50,637 nt of DNA from an uncultured Lachnospiraceae bacterium. Lineage in GTDB: Bacteria; Bacillota; Clostridia; Lachnospirales; Lachnospiraceae. A program made the position numbers and the translations under genes. The stretch spans positions 1 through 50,637 of the forward strand of contig CAMEOT010000021.1 in NCBI GenBank assembly GCA_945929965.1. The letters run 5' to 3'. Every line of letters starts with the position of its first letter. Positions within the stretch are counted from its first letter, which is position 1. The notes beneath the pieces are model-generated. The model was not told the origin of the DNA. It did no database searches and saw only the letters and a program-made list of their open reading frames with translations. Below are positions 16,778-25,465 of the stretch, piece by piece.

Positions 16778-18175
16778 CTATTTGCCAAGCAGGTTTTCAC
16801 CGATTTTTACTACATCTCCGGCACCCATAGTTATCAACAGGTCACCGTTTATGCAGTTTTCTAATAAAAAGTTTTCAATTTCATCAAAAGAAGGAAAATA
16901 GTAGCATTCATGACCTAGTGCCCGGATCTCTGCCTGCAGGGTCCCGGAACTGATTCCCAGGGTGTCGGTCTCGCGGGCAGCATAGATATCTGCCAGGACG
17001 ACCTTGTCTGCCAGACTTAAGGCTTTTGCGAAATCTTTCATAAATGCTTTGGTCCTGGTGTAAGTATGGGGCTGGAAGACGCACCAGAGGGTCTTGTGAG
17101 GGTAATTGGCTGCGGCATGCAGGGTGGCTGCAATCTCTGTGGGATGATGCGCGTAGTCATCGATAATGGTGACCCCACCGATGGTTCCCTTGTATTCAAA
17201 TCTGCGGTCCGTGCCCGTGAAGCCGTGAAGTGCGGAAGCGGTAATTCCACGGTCGATCGACAACAGATCGGCTAACGCAATAGAAGCTACCGCATTGCAG
17301 ACATTGTGCTCTCCGGGAACCTGCAGGGAAAAACTGCCGGATTCCTCTCCATGACAATGAAGTGTAAAGGAAGGATGCCCCAACTCATCATAAGTAATAT
17401 CCGAAGGATAATAGTCTGCGGCGGAACCATCACTGTTGACTGCTTCCTTATTAAAAGTAATCACACGGCAGTCAAGATCCCCTGTGATCTCCTGCAGTTT
17501 GTCAATGGCACCGTTGATGATCAGGCAGCCGTCTGCGGGCAGGAGCTTAGCAAACTTATGGAAAGAATTTCGGATATCGTTAATATCCTTGAAAAAATCC
17601 AGATGATCCTCCTCAATATTTAAGATCATACCAACCTTGGGGAAAAAACTTAAAAAACTGTTGGTATATTCGCAGGCTTCTGTAACGAACAGGTCGGTAC
17701 TGCCTACGCGGATATTGCCGCCGATACTTTTTAACATTCCACCGATGGACAGAGTGGGATCTGTGCCGGCATGCAGCAGGATCTCACTGACCATGGATGT
17801 CGTGGTGGTCTTGCCATGGGTACCGCTGATAGCGATAGGGGTTTTGTAATTCTGCATGATCTCACCTAAGAGCTGGGCTCTGGTCAGATACGGGATGCCT
17901 TTTTCCATTGTGGCGATATATTCGGGATTATCCTTATGGATCGCACTGGTAAATACAACACAGTCGATATCATCGGTAATATTCCCGGCACGTTGTCCAT
18001 AAAATACATTGATCCCCTTTCTCTCCAGTGTTTCGGTAAGGGGGCTCTTGGAACGATCGGAGCCGGATACACGGAAACCGGCATCCTTAAGGATCTCTGC
18101 GAGACCGCTCATGCTGATACCACCGATACCTACAAAATAAATGGATGAGGGGTGATTAAAGTCTATCTGATACAT
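16778..18175 (-). CDS. murC: UDP-N-acetylmuramate--L-alanine ligase
   Basis: Cytoplasmic Mur ligase adding L-alanine to UDP-MurNAc in peptidoglycan synthesis, 465 residues, the usual length. The N-terminal Rossmann motif FVGIGGISMSGLAEIL (about 14-29) is the MurC type. The ATP loop GTHGKTTTTS lies at 118-127, NIEEDHLDFF carries central-domain residues, and VIDDYAHHPTEI (seen here as IIDDYAHHPTEI) is the conserved C-terminal motif. ATG 18175 has GGAAG seven bases upstream and its own promoter. The stop abuts the DnaA-box cluster. Confidence 0.96.
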   Translation of the reverse strand: MYQIDFNHPSSIYFVGIGGISMSGLAEILKDAGFRVSGSDRSKSPLTETLERKGINVFYGQRAGNITDDIDCVVFTSAIHKDNPEYIATMEKGIPYLTRAQLLGEIMQNYKTPIAISGTHGKTTTTSMVSEILLHAGTDPTLSIGGMLKSIGGNIRVGSTDLFVTEACEYTNSFLSFFPKVGMILNIEEDHLDFFKDINDIRNSFHKFAKLLPADGCLIINGAIDKLQEITGDLDCRVITFNKEAVNSDGSAADYYPSDITYDELGHPSFTLHCHGEESGSFSLQVPGEHNVCNAVASIALADLLSIDRGITASALHGFTGTDRRFEYKGTIGGVTIIDDYAHHPTEIAATLHAAANYPHKTLWCVFQPHTYTRTKAFMKDFAKALSLADKVVLADIYAARETDTLGISSGTLQAEIRALGHECYYFPSFDEIENFLLENCINGDLLITMGAGDVVKIGENLLGK

Positions 18176-18218
18176 ATTGACACTTCCTTAATATAGTGTA
18201 GTTGCATTGCTTATTAAC

Positions 18219-18247
18219 ATTATATACATAGGAGCGGAAAAAAACAA
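18219..18247 (-). promoter_or_regulatory. Sigma-A promoter of murC
   Basis: On the minus strand TTGTTT (18242-18247), 17 bp, TATAAT (18219-18224), about 40 nt before the murC ATG. The remaining bases of 18176-18557 hold this promoter, an AT-rich spacer, the divergent glgC promoter and the glgC leader. Confidence 0.7.
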
Positions 18248-18410
18248 TCCGTAGGTACAATTTTGAAAAAATGTGTAAGTTCACAATTTTTTAGGAATCT
18301 AATTTTCAATGTACTGGTAGAAATTTACAAAAAGAACGCAAAAGAGAAGATAATTATGTAAAAAATGGATATAAAAATCGTAAAAAGACAAAAAAACTTA
18401 GTAATAAATA

Positions 18411-18439
18411 TTCACTTTCCACTGCCAATGTGTTATAAT
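18411..18439 (+). promoter_or_regulatory. Sigma-A promoter of glgC-glgD-spoVG
   Basis: TTCACT (18411-18416), 17 bp, perfect TATAAT (18434-18439). The leader to the glgC ATG is about 110 nt. Confidence 0.7.
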
Positions 18440-18450
18440 CAGATTATCAC
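18432..18450. promoter_or_regulatory. Dyad operator candidate over the glgC -10
   Basis: GTTATAATCAGATTATCAC is a 19-bp near-palindrome (ATAATC-A-GATTAT core, 8 of 9 arm positions paired) covering the -10 and the start site. A repressor bound here would block transcription of the glycogen operon. The regulator is not identifiable from the window. Confidence 0.35.
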
Positions 18451-18557
18451 ATCCGAAGGAAAGAGCAAACGCTTTTTCGAGACAGATGGATACATCGGAT
18501 AATAGCCGCGAGCGACTATTTATTACAACAGGTGGAAGGCTAGACAGAGGTGAGGAT

Positions 18558-19826
18558 ATGATTAAGAAAGAAATGATAGCCATGCTATTGGCTGGAGGAC
18601 AGGGAAGCCGTCTTGGTGTTCTGACATCCAAGGTCGCAAAACCTGCCGTTGCATTCGGAGGCAAGTACCGCATTATCGATTTTCCCCTTTCTAATTGTAT
18701 TAATTCGGGAGTGGATACGGTAGGCGTGCTGACACAGTACCAGCCCCTCAGACTGAATACCCATATCGGAATCGGTATTCCCTGGGATCTGGATCGTAAT
18801 ATCGGAGGAGTTACCGTACTTCCTCCATATGAAAAGAGTACCAACAGCGAATGGTATACCGGTACTGCGAATGCGATCTATCAGAATCTGGAGTATATGG
18901 AGAGCTACAATCCGGAGTATGTGCTGATCCTTTCCGGAGATCATATTTATAAAATGGACTATGAAGTCATGCTGGACTTCCATAAGGCCAACAACGCGGA
19001 AGTTACCATTGCGGTAATGCCGGTTCCCATGGAGGAGGCAAGCCGTTTCGGTATCATGATCGCAGATGAGAATCATCGGATCACCGAGTTTGAGGAGAAG
19101 CCGGAACATCCCAGAAGCAATCTTGCAAGTATGGGTATTTACATATTTAACTGGAAGACATTGAAAGAGGCTCTGATCGCTATGGCAGACCAGCCGGCAC
19201 TGGACTTCGGTAAGCATGTCATTCCTTACTGCCACGAGAAGGGATCTCCGTTGTATGCGTATGAGTTCACTGGATACTGGAAGGACGTAGGCACCTTAAG
19301 CTCCTATTGGGAAGCTAACATGGAGCTGATTGACATTGTGCCCGAGTTCAACTTGTATGAGGAGTACTGGAAGATCTATACCAAGAGCGAGATCCAGCCC
19401 CCCGATTACATCGCTGCGGACAGTGTGGTAGAGAGAAGTATCATCGGTGAAGGTTCCGATGTCTATGGAGAAGTATATAATTCCGTCATTGGCTGTGGCG
19501 TAACGATCGGTAAGGGAACCGTGATCCGCGATTCCATTATCATGAATCAGACGCAGATCGGTGAAGGCTGTGAGATCAATAAGGCAATTATCGCAGAGAA
19601 CGTTGTGGTAGGTAATCAGGTGAAATTAGGTGTCGGTGAAGAAGCAGAGAACGATACCGCCCCTCATATTTATAACCACGGACTTGTAACCATCGGTGAG
19701 AAGAGCGTGATTCCTGACGGTATCAGCGTAGGCAAAAACTCAGTGATATCCGGAGTGACAGCTGCTGCAGATTATGAGGATTCCCAGCTCGCAAGCGGCA
19801 AAACATTAATTAAGGCAGGTGAATAG
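18558..19826 (+). CDS. glgC: Glucose-1-phosphate adenylyltransferase, catalytic subunit
   Basis: Makes ADP-glucose from glucose-1-phosphate and ATP, the committed step of glycogen synthesis. About 422 residues. The N-terminal nucleotidyltransferase signature [20 protein letters not shown] and [18 protein letters not shown] are textbook Glg[10 protein letters not shown] and [20 protein letters not shown] mark the sugar-phosphate site, and the C-terminal left-handed beta-helix hexapeptides ([19 protein letters not shown]) follow. The ATG at 18558 ([14 protein letters not shown]) has AGGTGAGG just upstream; an in-frame ATG at 18486 lacks a ribosome binding site. glgD begins two bases after its stop, indicating translational coupling. 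Confidence 0.96.
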   Translation: MIKKEMIAMLLAGGQGSRLGVLTSKVAKPAVAFGGKYRIIDFPLSNCINSGVDTVGVLTQYQPLRLNTHIGIGIPWDLDRNIGGVTVLPPYEKSTNSEWYTGTANAIYQNLEYMESYNPEYVLILSGDHIYKMDYEVMLDFHKANNAEVTIAVMPVPMEEASRFGIMIADENHRITEFEEKPEHPRSNLASMGIYIFNWKTLKEALIAMADQPALDFGKHVIPYCHEKGSPLYAYEFTGYWKDVGTLSSYWEANMELIDIVPEFNLYEEYWKIYTKSEIQPPDYIAADSVVERSIIGEGSDVYGEVYNSVIGCGVTIGKGTVIRDSIIMNQTQIGEGCEINKAIIAENVVVGNQVKLGVGEEAENDTAPHIYNHGLVTIGEKSVIPDGISVGKNSVISGVTAAADYEDSQLASGKTLIKAGE

Positions 19827-19828
19827 CA

Positions 19829-20947
19829 GTGAGAGCGATTGGAATTATTTTAGCAGGCGGTAACAATCACAGGATGCGGGAACTTTCCCAGAAGAGAGCA
19901 ATATGTGCAATGCCTATTGCCGGAAGCTACCGCAGTATTGACTTTACACTGAGTAATATGACCAACTCTCATATTCAGAAGGTGGCAGTATTTACCCAGT
20001 ACAATGCGAGAAGTCTGAACGAACATCTGAATTCCTCCAAGTGGTGGGATTTCGGACGTAAGCAGGGAGGTTTATATGTATTTACTCCCGCTGTGACAGC
20101 AGAGAACAGCAACTGGTACAGAGGAACTGCAGACGCTATTTATCAGAATCTGAGTTTCCTGAAGAACAGCCATGAGCCTTATGTAGTCATTGCTTCCGGT
20201 GACTGTGTATACAAGATGGATTACAATAAGGTACTGGAATATCACATTGAGAAAAAGGCAGATATTACCGTAGTCTGTCGTGAGATGGAAGCCGGTACGA
20301 ATGTAGAACGTTTCGGTACGATCCGTATGAACGAGGAGAGCCGTATCGAGGAGTTCGAGGAGAAGCCCTTACAGGCCAAGACCAATACCATCTCCTGCGG
20401 TATTTATGTGGTTCGACGCAGACTGCTGATCGAGATGATCGAGAAGTGTGCGGAGGAAGACCGTTATGATTTTGTAAGAGATATCCTGATCCGTTACAAG
20501 GATCTGAAGAGAATCTACGGATATAAGATCAAGGATTACTGGAGAAATATTGCATCTGTAGACGATTATTACAATACCAACATGGATTTCCTGAAAGCAG
20601 ATGTGAGAAATTACTTCTTCAAGCAATATCCGGATGTATATTCCAAGGTAGACGATCTGCCTCCCGCAAAATACAATCCCGGTTCCCAGGTGCGCAACAG
20701 CCTGGTATCCAGCGGATGTATTATTAACGGTGTGGTAGAGAATTCCGTCATCTTCAAGAAGAGTTATATCGGTAATAATTGTGTGATCAAGAATTCCATT
20801 ATCCTCAACGACGTATATATTGGAGATAACACGCATATTGAAAACTGTATTGTAGAGAGTCGTGACACGATCCGTGCAAATTCGTACTTTGTGGGAGAAG
20901 GCGAAGTCAAGATCGTAGTGGAACGCAATGAAAGGTATGTCATATAA
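19829..20947 (+). CDS. glgD: GlgD, regulatory subunit of ADP-glucose pyrophosphorylase
   Basis: GlgC paralogue found in Firmicutes that forms a hetero-oligomer with GlgC and raises its activity. 372 residues. It keeps the overall fold (GIILAGGNNHRMRELSQKRA, YRSIDFTLSNMTNSHI, GTADAIYQN, FEEKPLQAKTNTISCGIYV) but the start loop departs from the GGxGxRL of catalytic subunits (GGNNHRMREL), as is usual for GlgD. A C-terminal beta-helix is present (IIKNS-type hexapeptides, NCVIKNSIILNDVYIGDNTH). It starts at GTG 19829, two bases after glgC, with AGGTGA upstream. Confidence 0.94.
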   Translation: MRAIGIILAGGNNHRMRELSQKRAICAMPIAGSYRSIDFTLSNMTNSHIQKVAVFTQYNARSLNEHLNSSKWWDFGRKQGGLYVFTPAVTAENSNWYRGTADAIYQNLSFLKNSHEPYVVIASGDCVYKMDYNKVLEYHIEKKADITVVCREMEAGTNVERFGTIRMNEESRIEEFEEKPLQAKTNTISCGIYVVRRRLLIEMIEKCAEEDRYDFVRDILIRYKDLKRIYGYKIKDYWRNIASVDDYYNTNMDFLKADVRNYFFKQYPDVYSKVDDLPPAKYNPGSQVRNSLVSSGCIINGVVENSVIFKKSYIGNNCVIKNSIILNDVYIGDNTHIENCIVESRDTIRANSYFVGEGEVKIVVERNERYVI

Positions 20948-21008
20948 GTGATCCGAATATCTGTAGCATTTTGAGAGCCCGCAGGGCGGAAAAATGTGTA
21001 AGGATCAC
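20948..21008 (+). ncRNA. Nested RNA stem between glgD and spoVG
   Basis: Immediately after the glgD stop, three nested complementary pairs fill the spacer: GTGATCC (20948-20954) with GGATCAC (21002-21008), CATTTT (20967-20972) with AAAATG (20991-20996), and GCCC (20977-20980) with GGGC (20984-20987) around a three-base loop. No T-tract follows, so it is not an ordinary terminator. It could be a processing or stability element, or a binding site for a protein such as SpoVG. By-eye fold only. Confidence 0.45.
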
Positions 21009-21034
21009 GATAACAACACCAAGGGGGTTAGCAA

Positions 21035-21310
21035 ATGCAGATTACAGATGTACGTGTTCGGAAGATTACCAAGGAAGGCAAGATGAAAGCCGTCGTATCC
21101 ATTACGCTGGATGATGAATTCGTTGTACATGATATCAAGGTGATCGAAGGAGAAAAGGGATTGTTCATTGCAATGCCGAGCAAGAAGGCAACGGATGGAG
21201 AATACAGGGATATCGCACATCCCATCAATTCTTCCACCAGAGAAAATTTGCAGAGAGTGATCCTGGAGAGTTACGAGAAGGCTTTGGACGAACCGGAAGA
21301 AGTCATCTGA
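21035..21310 (+). CDS. spoVG: SpoVG, nucleic-acid-binding regulator
   Basis: 91-residue SpoVG family protein, a small site-specific DNA/RNA-binding regulator linked in Firmicutes to asymmetric septation, sporulation and surface factors. It begins [20 protein letters not shown] and contains the conserved [19 protein letters not shown] and [10 protein letters not shown] segments (about 22-65), followed by [13 protein letters not shown]. Full length. The ribosome binding site AAGGGGGT lies five to six bases before the ATG. It follows glgD by 87 bp, with a structured spacer and no terminator, so it is probably the last gene of the glgC-glgD transcript, though a promoter of its own cannot be excluded. 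Confidence 0.95.
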   Translation: MQITDVRVRKITKEGKMKAVVSITLDDEFVVHDIKVIEGEKGLFIAMPSKKATDGEYRDIAHPINSSTRENLQRVILESYEKALDEPEEVI

Positions 21311-21327
21311 ACAGAATAACAACAAAT

Positions 21328-21370
21328 AAAAGCTGTTATCTCAAGAGAAATCTGAGACAACAGCTTTTTT
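21328..21370 (+). terminator. Intrinsic terminator after spoVG
   Basis: AAAGCTGTT and AACAGCTTT form a 9-bp outer stem, one mismatch, then TCTCA/TGAGA. The stem is followed by TTTTTTATTTATT. The A-rich 5' side means it may also stop the converging minus-strand gene that ends at 21382. Confidence 0.9.
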
Positions 21371-21381
21371 ATTTATTAAAA

Positions 21382-22509
21382 TCAGGATCTCTGATAAGCG
21401 CACAATCCATTTTCGAATTGCAGTCTGTCGATTAACTCCAGAGAACCGCCGACTCTTCGATACAATTCAATAGTTCCGACAGCAGTGCCGCCCTCCCACA
21501 GAGGAGCGGGAGAGACTTTCCCATCCGGATTTTCATAGAGCAGGGGCATCATCTGATCCTTACTGCAGCTTCCGGAGATACGGATAACGGAACTACGGTT
21601 CTGGGCTTTGAAGTGCCAGATGAACCGCTTGTTGGTTTCCTTTACCTTCCATTTGCAGCGGGGCAGCGTAAGCGGCTTTCCGAAGTGATATTCGAAATCT
21701 TCTCCGGTATAAGTCAGCTGCATCAGGATTCTGCGCCGCATGGGGAAAACCAGGAATTTCGGGCAACAACCGTCAATAGCAAGAGCGGAATGCTTCAGCT
21801 CACGACCGGTCCGTTCACTGATCAGATGACCGGAAGCAAACTGCAGCCAGGGCTGATTGTAGCTGCGTCCCCAATGCTTGTCCGCATAGCCGTAGGAAGT
21901 TTCCGGTGAAATATCATAGGTGACACCGTTTAAAACAACAGAACCGCGGAAAAAAGTCCGAATTCCCTCACCGTGCCAGTAGCTTTCCAGTGCATGAATC
22001 GCCGTGAAAAAGGCGTTGGCAATATATCCGGTATGGCAGGCTACCGCCTTGTGCATTTCCAGATCCCATACGAAACTGCCGGCTTCGGTCATCAGAGAGC
22101 GATGCCTTGCGGTATCCTCGGAGATCTCGATGGCACCACTGATGCGATTTTCACTTAAGACACAGTCCTCGATCTGCATATAAAAAGGATCCTGTGCTAC
22201 CTGCAGAGCGGTCATGGGATAGTAGGACTGCAACTGCAGCCCGCCGTCACCGTCCTCCGGGAAAACACCTGCCTTAATGCAGAGATAGGAGGGCTTCATA
22301 CTGTGCCGTTTGTAATAGGGATGTTGTCCTAAAATTGGCTGTGCAGCGCCAAGTGCCGGGTTCAAAATGCTGTATTCCACAAAAAAAGTGCGGGTCTTAA
22401 GCGTTGTGGAACAAACGCCCTGGAAAGAATGCCACCAGCGCATGTAGCCGCGTTTTGCATCAGAACCCCGCAACATATATGCATTTCTCTTCAGATCAGA
22501 TACGTTCAT
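21382..22509 (-). CDS. Tocopherol cyclase-like family protein
   Basis: About 375 residues, no signal peptide or membrane helix. I recognise the bacterial relatives of tocopherol cyclase (VTE1-like, lipocalin-type beta barrel) by Trp/Gly-rich segments: MRWWHSFQGVCSTTLKTRTFFVEY near the start, ALESYWHGEGIRTFFRGSV in the middle, and YADKHWGRSYNQPWLQFASG, the typical YAEKNWG-like motif. In Firmicutes the substrate is not known, as these organisms do not make tocopherol; binding or modifying a lipid-like molecule is a guess. The ATG at 22509 has GGGGAG ten bases upstream; reading further upstream to 22596 would run through the promoter. The gene has its own promoter. Confidence 0.7.
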   Translation of the reverse strand: MNVSDLKRNAYMLRGSDAKRGYMRWWHSFQGVCSTTLKTRTFFVEYSILNPALGAAQPILGQHPYYKRHSMKPSYLCIKAGVFPEDGDGGLQLQSYYPMTALQVAQDPFYMQIEDCVLSENRISGAIEISEDTARHRSLMTEAGSFVWDLEMHKAVACHTGYIANAFFTAIHALESYWHGEGIRTFFRGSVVLNGVTYDISPETSYGYADKHWGRSYNQPWLQFASGHLISERTGRELKHSALAIDGCCPKFLVFPMRRRILMQLTYTGEDFEYHFGKPLTLPRCKWKVKETNKRFIWHFKAQNRSSVIRISGSCSKDQMMPLLYENPDGKVSPAPLWEGGTAVGTIELYRRVGGSLELIDRLQFENGLCAYQRS

Positions 22510-22567
22510 AGATGAAAGACTCCCCGCTTTAGTACCCCTCAAACAACATTTCGTAGATAATGTATAT

Positions 22568-22596
22568 ATTATAATACTATATGTTGTGAATGACAA
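22568..22596 (-). promoter_or_regulatory. Sigma-A promoter of the tocopherol-cyclase-like gene
   Basis: Minus strand TTGTCA (22591-22596), 17 bp, perfect TATAAT (22568-22573). The leader to ATG 22509 is about 50 nt. It separates this gene from the LacI gene upstream. Confidence 0.8.
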
Positions 22597-22623
22597 GGGT
22601 GTCGGAAGAATCTTAAGAAAGTT

Positions 22624-23643
22624 TTAGATATTTTCTTTGATCCGGATATCCACCGCAGTATAGTTATATTCTTTCTCCGGAGTCTCTCCGGTGGTCAGAT
22701 AAGCAAACAGCAGGGAAAGGGGCTTGCTGCCCTGGATCTTCGGCTGTTGGCAGATAGTAGCGGCAATCGTGTCATTTTCCAGCATCTGTCTCGTGGTAGG
22801 AACCAGATCGAAAGCAATGATCCGGACGGTTCCCTTTTTCTCCAGCGCTTCCACACTGCGGCAGCCGCCATAGACACCACCGGCAGCAAAAAACAATGCA
22901 TTGATCTCGGGGTGTTCTGACAACAGTGTGGTGGTCTTCTCATAGCTTTCCACTTCGTCGTCGTGGATCTCCACCGTGCCCACCACGTGGATCCGGTCGC
23001 GGTAAGGGGCTAAGGTCTTGAGGAATCCGGCAATACGCTCCGTATGACAGAGGATATTGGAGGAACCGGTGACGATGCCAACGTTTACTGTGCCGGAAGT
23101 CATCAGTTGTAAAAGCCCGGCGGCGGTGGCACCGCTGCGGGCATAATTGCTGCCTACATAAGCGATGCGTCTGGAATTTTCAATGTCCGTATTCAATGTG
23201 ACTACAGGGATCCCCTGTTCATATAACGCATCGATACGGTTGCGGATCCGGTCGTCATTATAAGGAGTCATGGCGATGCCGTTTATCTCTTCCGCCAGTA
23301 ACTCGTCGATTGTCTGCAACTGCGCCTCCACACCGAAGGAGATCTGTTTTGTAATTACAGTGCAGTTGTAATTTGCCAGCTCTTCCGCTTTTTCATCGAT
23401 GCCTGCCAGTACATCCTGGAAAAAGGGATTCCCGGTGGAAAACAGAATGACGCCTAACTTCAGTCTCTTTTTCTGGGCTGCCAGGACCAGACCTGCACGG
23501 TTGGGTTTATAGTCCAGTTCTTTTGCAATTTTTCTGATCTTTTCAGCAGTCTCCGGATTCACTGCGCCGCGGTTATTTAGGACACGGTCCACGGTGCCGC
23601 GGGACACTCCGGCAAGTGCTGCAATTTCCTTGATAGTAGCCAT
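22624..23643 (-). CDS. LacI family transcriptional regulator
   Basis: 339-residue sugar-responsive repressor. The N-terminal helix-turn-helix and hinge are classic (MATIKEIAALAGVSRGTVDR, VLNNRGAVNPETAEKI, up to about residue 60). A periplasmic-binding-protein-like effector domain follows (LGVILFSTGNPFFQDVLAGI; NALFFAAGGVYGG). The effector domain resembles those for pentoses or polyols. ATG 23643 has AAGGAG eight bases upstream. It is transcribed divergently from the xylulokinase operon, whose promoter carries a CG-centred palindrome, so it most likely controls that operon. Confidence 0.92.
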   Translation of the reverse strand: MATIKEIAALAGVSRGTVDRVLNNRGAVNPETAEKIRKIAKELDYKPNRAGLVLAAQKKRLKLGVILFSTGNPFFQDVLAGIDEKAEELANYNCTVITKQISFGVEAQLQTIDELLAEEINGIAMTPYNDDRIRNRIDALYEQGIPVVTLNTDIENSRRIAYVGSNYARSGATAAGLLQLMTSGTVNVGIVTGSSNILCHTERIAGFLKTLAPYRDRIHVVGTVEIHDDEVESYEKTTTLLSEHPEINALFFAAGGVYGGCRSVEALEKKGTVRIIAFDLVPTTRQMLENDTIAATICQQPKIQGSKPLSLLFAYLTTGETPEKEYNYTAVDIRIKENI

Positions 23644-23810
23644 GCGATTGTCTCCTTATGTTAGCTATAAAGGTATCATATTTTCGGCGGAAAGTCAACG
23701 AAAGGGCAGAATTTGTCCGGGCACGCAGCGGCGGAACGGGCGGTGACATTGCAAAAGATAATCCAAAGGTATTTTTTCTTAGAAAAATACGGGAAATACA
23801 AAACTTCTAC

Positions 23811-23839
23811 TTGAAAAACTTTCTCACAACAGTTATGAT
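23811..23839 (+). promoter_or_regulatory. Sigma-A promoter of pentulose operon
   Basis: TTGAAA (23811-23816), 17 bp, TATGAT (23834-23839). The predicted start is near 23846, just before or within the operator at 23849-23864. Confidence 0.75.
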
Positions 23840-23848
23840 ATAGTTATG

Positions 23849-23864
23849 GCGTGCACGAGCACGC
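23849..23864. promoter_or_regulatory. LacI-type operator candidate
   Basis: GCGTGCACGAGCACGC: six-base arms GCGTGC/GCACGC around ACGA, giving the central CG expected of LacI-family operators. It covers the transcription start of the xylulokinase operon, so binding would block initiation or early elongation. The divergent LacI gene at 22624-23643 is the obvious candidate repressor. Confidence 0.65.
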
Positions 23865-23907
23865 AAAAGAACGAAAATGGGCTGCAGTAAAATTGGGAGG
23901 AAGATTC

Positions 23908-25377
23908 ATGTTATACATCGGAATTGATCTGGGCACTTCGGCAGTGAAACTGCTTTTAATGGACAGCGAAGGGAAGATCCGGAATATTGTATCCCGGGAA
24001 TATCCTTTGTATTTCCCACATCCCGGCTGGTCGGAACAGAAGCCGGAAGACTGGTATGAGCAGACCATGGAGGGCATCCGGGAACTTTTGAAAGATGTGG
24101 ACAGAAGCCGAGTGGCAGGCATCAGTTTCGGCGGACAGATGCACGGACTGGTCCTCCTGGATGAGCAGGATCAGGTGATCCGCCCGGCGATTCTCTGGAA
24201 CGATGGCAGAACCACGGAGGAGTGCGACTACCTGAACAACGTGATCGGCAAGGAGAAGCTGTCGGAGTATACGGCAAATATCTCCTTTACCGGTTTTACC
24301 GCACCAAAGATCCTCTGGGTGAAAAAGAATGAGCCGGAGAATTTTGCAAGAATTAAAAAGATCATGTTGCCAAAAGACTACATTGCCTATCGGCTGACCG
24401 GTGTACATTGTACGGATGTATCGGACGCTTCCGGAATGCTGTTGTTCGATGTAAAGAATCGCTGCTGGTCGAAGGAGATGTGTGAGATCTGCGGTGTGAG
24501 CGAAGATCAGCTGGCGACCTGTTATGAAAGCTATGAAAAGGTGGGCAACGTATTGCCTGAGGTGGCAGATGAACTGGGACTTCCGCACAAGGTAGTGGTA
24601 GCGGCGGGAGCCGGAGACAATGCGGCAGCGGCTGTGGGAACCGGAACGGTTGGGGATAATATGTGTAATATTTCTCTGGGAACCAGTGGAACGATTTTTA
24701 TCTCTTCCAATCATTTCGGTGTGGATCAGAACAATGCCCTGCATTCTTTTGCTCATGCAGACGGACATTACCATCTCATGGGTTGCATGTTAAGTGCTGC
24801 ATCCTGCAATAAGTGGTGGATGGATGAGATCATCGGAACGAAGGATTACGCCGCGGAGCAGGCACAGATCAGTAAGCTTGGCGAGAATCATGTCTATTTC
24901 CTGCCGTATCTGATGGGTGAGCGTTCTCCACATAACGATCCCAATGCCAGAGGTACCTTTATCGGCATGACCATGGACACCTCAAGAGCCGATATGACCC
25001 AGGCAGTATTGGAAGGTGTAGCATTTGCCTTGAGAGATTCTCTGGAGGTGGCAAAATCTCTGGGGATCCATCTGGAACGGACCAAGATCTGCGGCGGAGG
25101 AGCGAAGAGCCCGCTGTGGAAGAAAATGATCGCCAACATTCTGAATCTGAAGGTGGATGTGATTGAGAGTGAAGAGGGTCCGGCCATGGGAGGTGCCATG
25201 CTGGCTGCAGTAGCCTGCGGTGAATACGCAAGTGTGGAAGAAATCGCTGAAAAGTTCGTCAAGGTCACCGGAACGGTAGAACCGGATCCGGAACTGGTAG
25301 CGAAGTATGAAGATCGTTATCAGAAATTCCGCCAGATCTATCCGGCATGCAAGCCGCTGTTTGAGATTATTAAATAA
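23908..25377 (+). CDS. xylB: Xylulokinase (FGGY family)
   Basis: Phosphorylates D-xylulose, or a closely related ketopentose, with ATP. About 489 residues, the normal length. It starts MLYIGIDLGTSAVKLLLMDS, the XylB-type phosphate-1 motif. HPGWSEQKPEDWYEQ, GQMHGLVLLDEQ (substrate loop) and the C-terminal FGGY-type signature region GVAFALRDSLEV followed by ICGGGAKSPLWKKMIANIL are all present. ATG 23908 has GGGAGGA six bases upstream. First gene of a three-gene operon with a DUF4867 protein and an L-fucose-isomerase-family protein, so the pathway may handle a less common pentose rather than xylose. Confidence 0.93.
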   Translation: MLYIGIDLGTSAVKLLLMDSEGKIRNIVSREYPLYFPHPGWSEQKPEDWYEQTMEGIRELLKDVDRSRVAGISFGGQMHGLVLLDEQDQVIRPAILWNDGRTTEECDYLNNVIGKEKLSEYTANISFTGFTAPKILWVKKNEPENFARIKKIMLPKDYIAYRLTGVHCTDVSDASGMLLFDVKNRCWSKEMCEICGVSEDQLATCYESYEKVGNVLPEVADELGLPHKVVVAAGAGDNAAAAVGTGTVGDNMCNISLGTSGTIFISSNHFGVDQNNALHSFAHADGHYHLMGCMLSAASCNKWWMDEIIGTKDYAAEQAQISKLGENHVYFLPYLMGERSPHNDPNARGTFIGMTMDTSRADMTQAVLEGVAFALRDSLEVAKSLGIHLERTKICGGGAKSPLWKKMIANILNLKVDVIESEEGPAMGGAMLAAVACGEYASVEEIAEKFVKVTGTVEPDPELVAKYEDRYQKFRQIYPACKPLFEIIK

Positions 25378-25434
25378 CATCGTAGAAAAATCAAACAACG
25401 ACATAACAAAATGAACCTCGCTATTTTCAGATTG

Positions 25435-25443
25435 TGCTATAAT
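25435..25443 (+). promoter_or_regulatory. Possible internal extended -10 promoter
   Basis: TGCTATAAT (TG-N-TATAAT) with TATAAT at 25438-25443, 22 nt before the DUF4867 gene; no good -35. It could give extra expression of the last two genes of the operon. Confidence 0.4.
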
Positions 25444-25465
25444 AGAGAAAGGCTGGTAGAGTAGA

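Noticed and set aside
22510..22596. Upstream start of the tocopherol-cyclase-like gene
   Set aside because: This stretch holds the TTGTCA-17-TATAAT promoter; transcription begins downstream of that codon.
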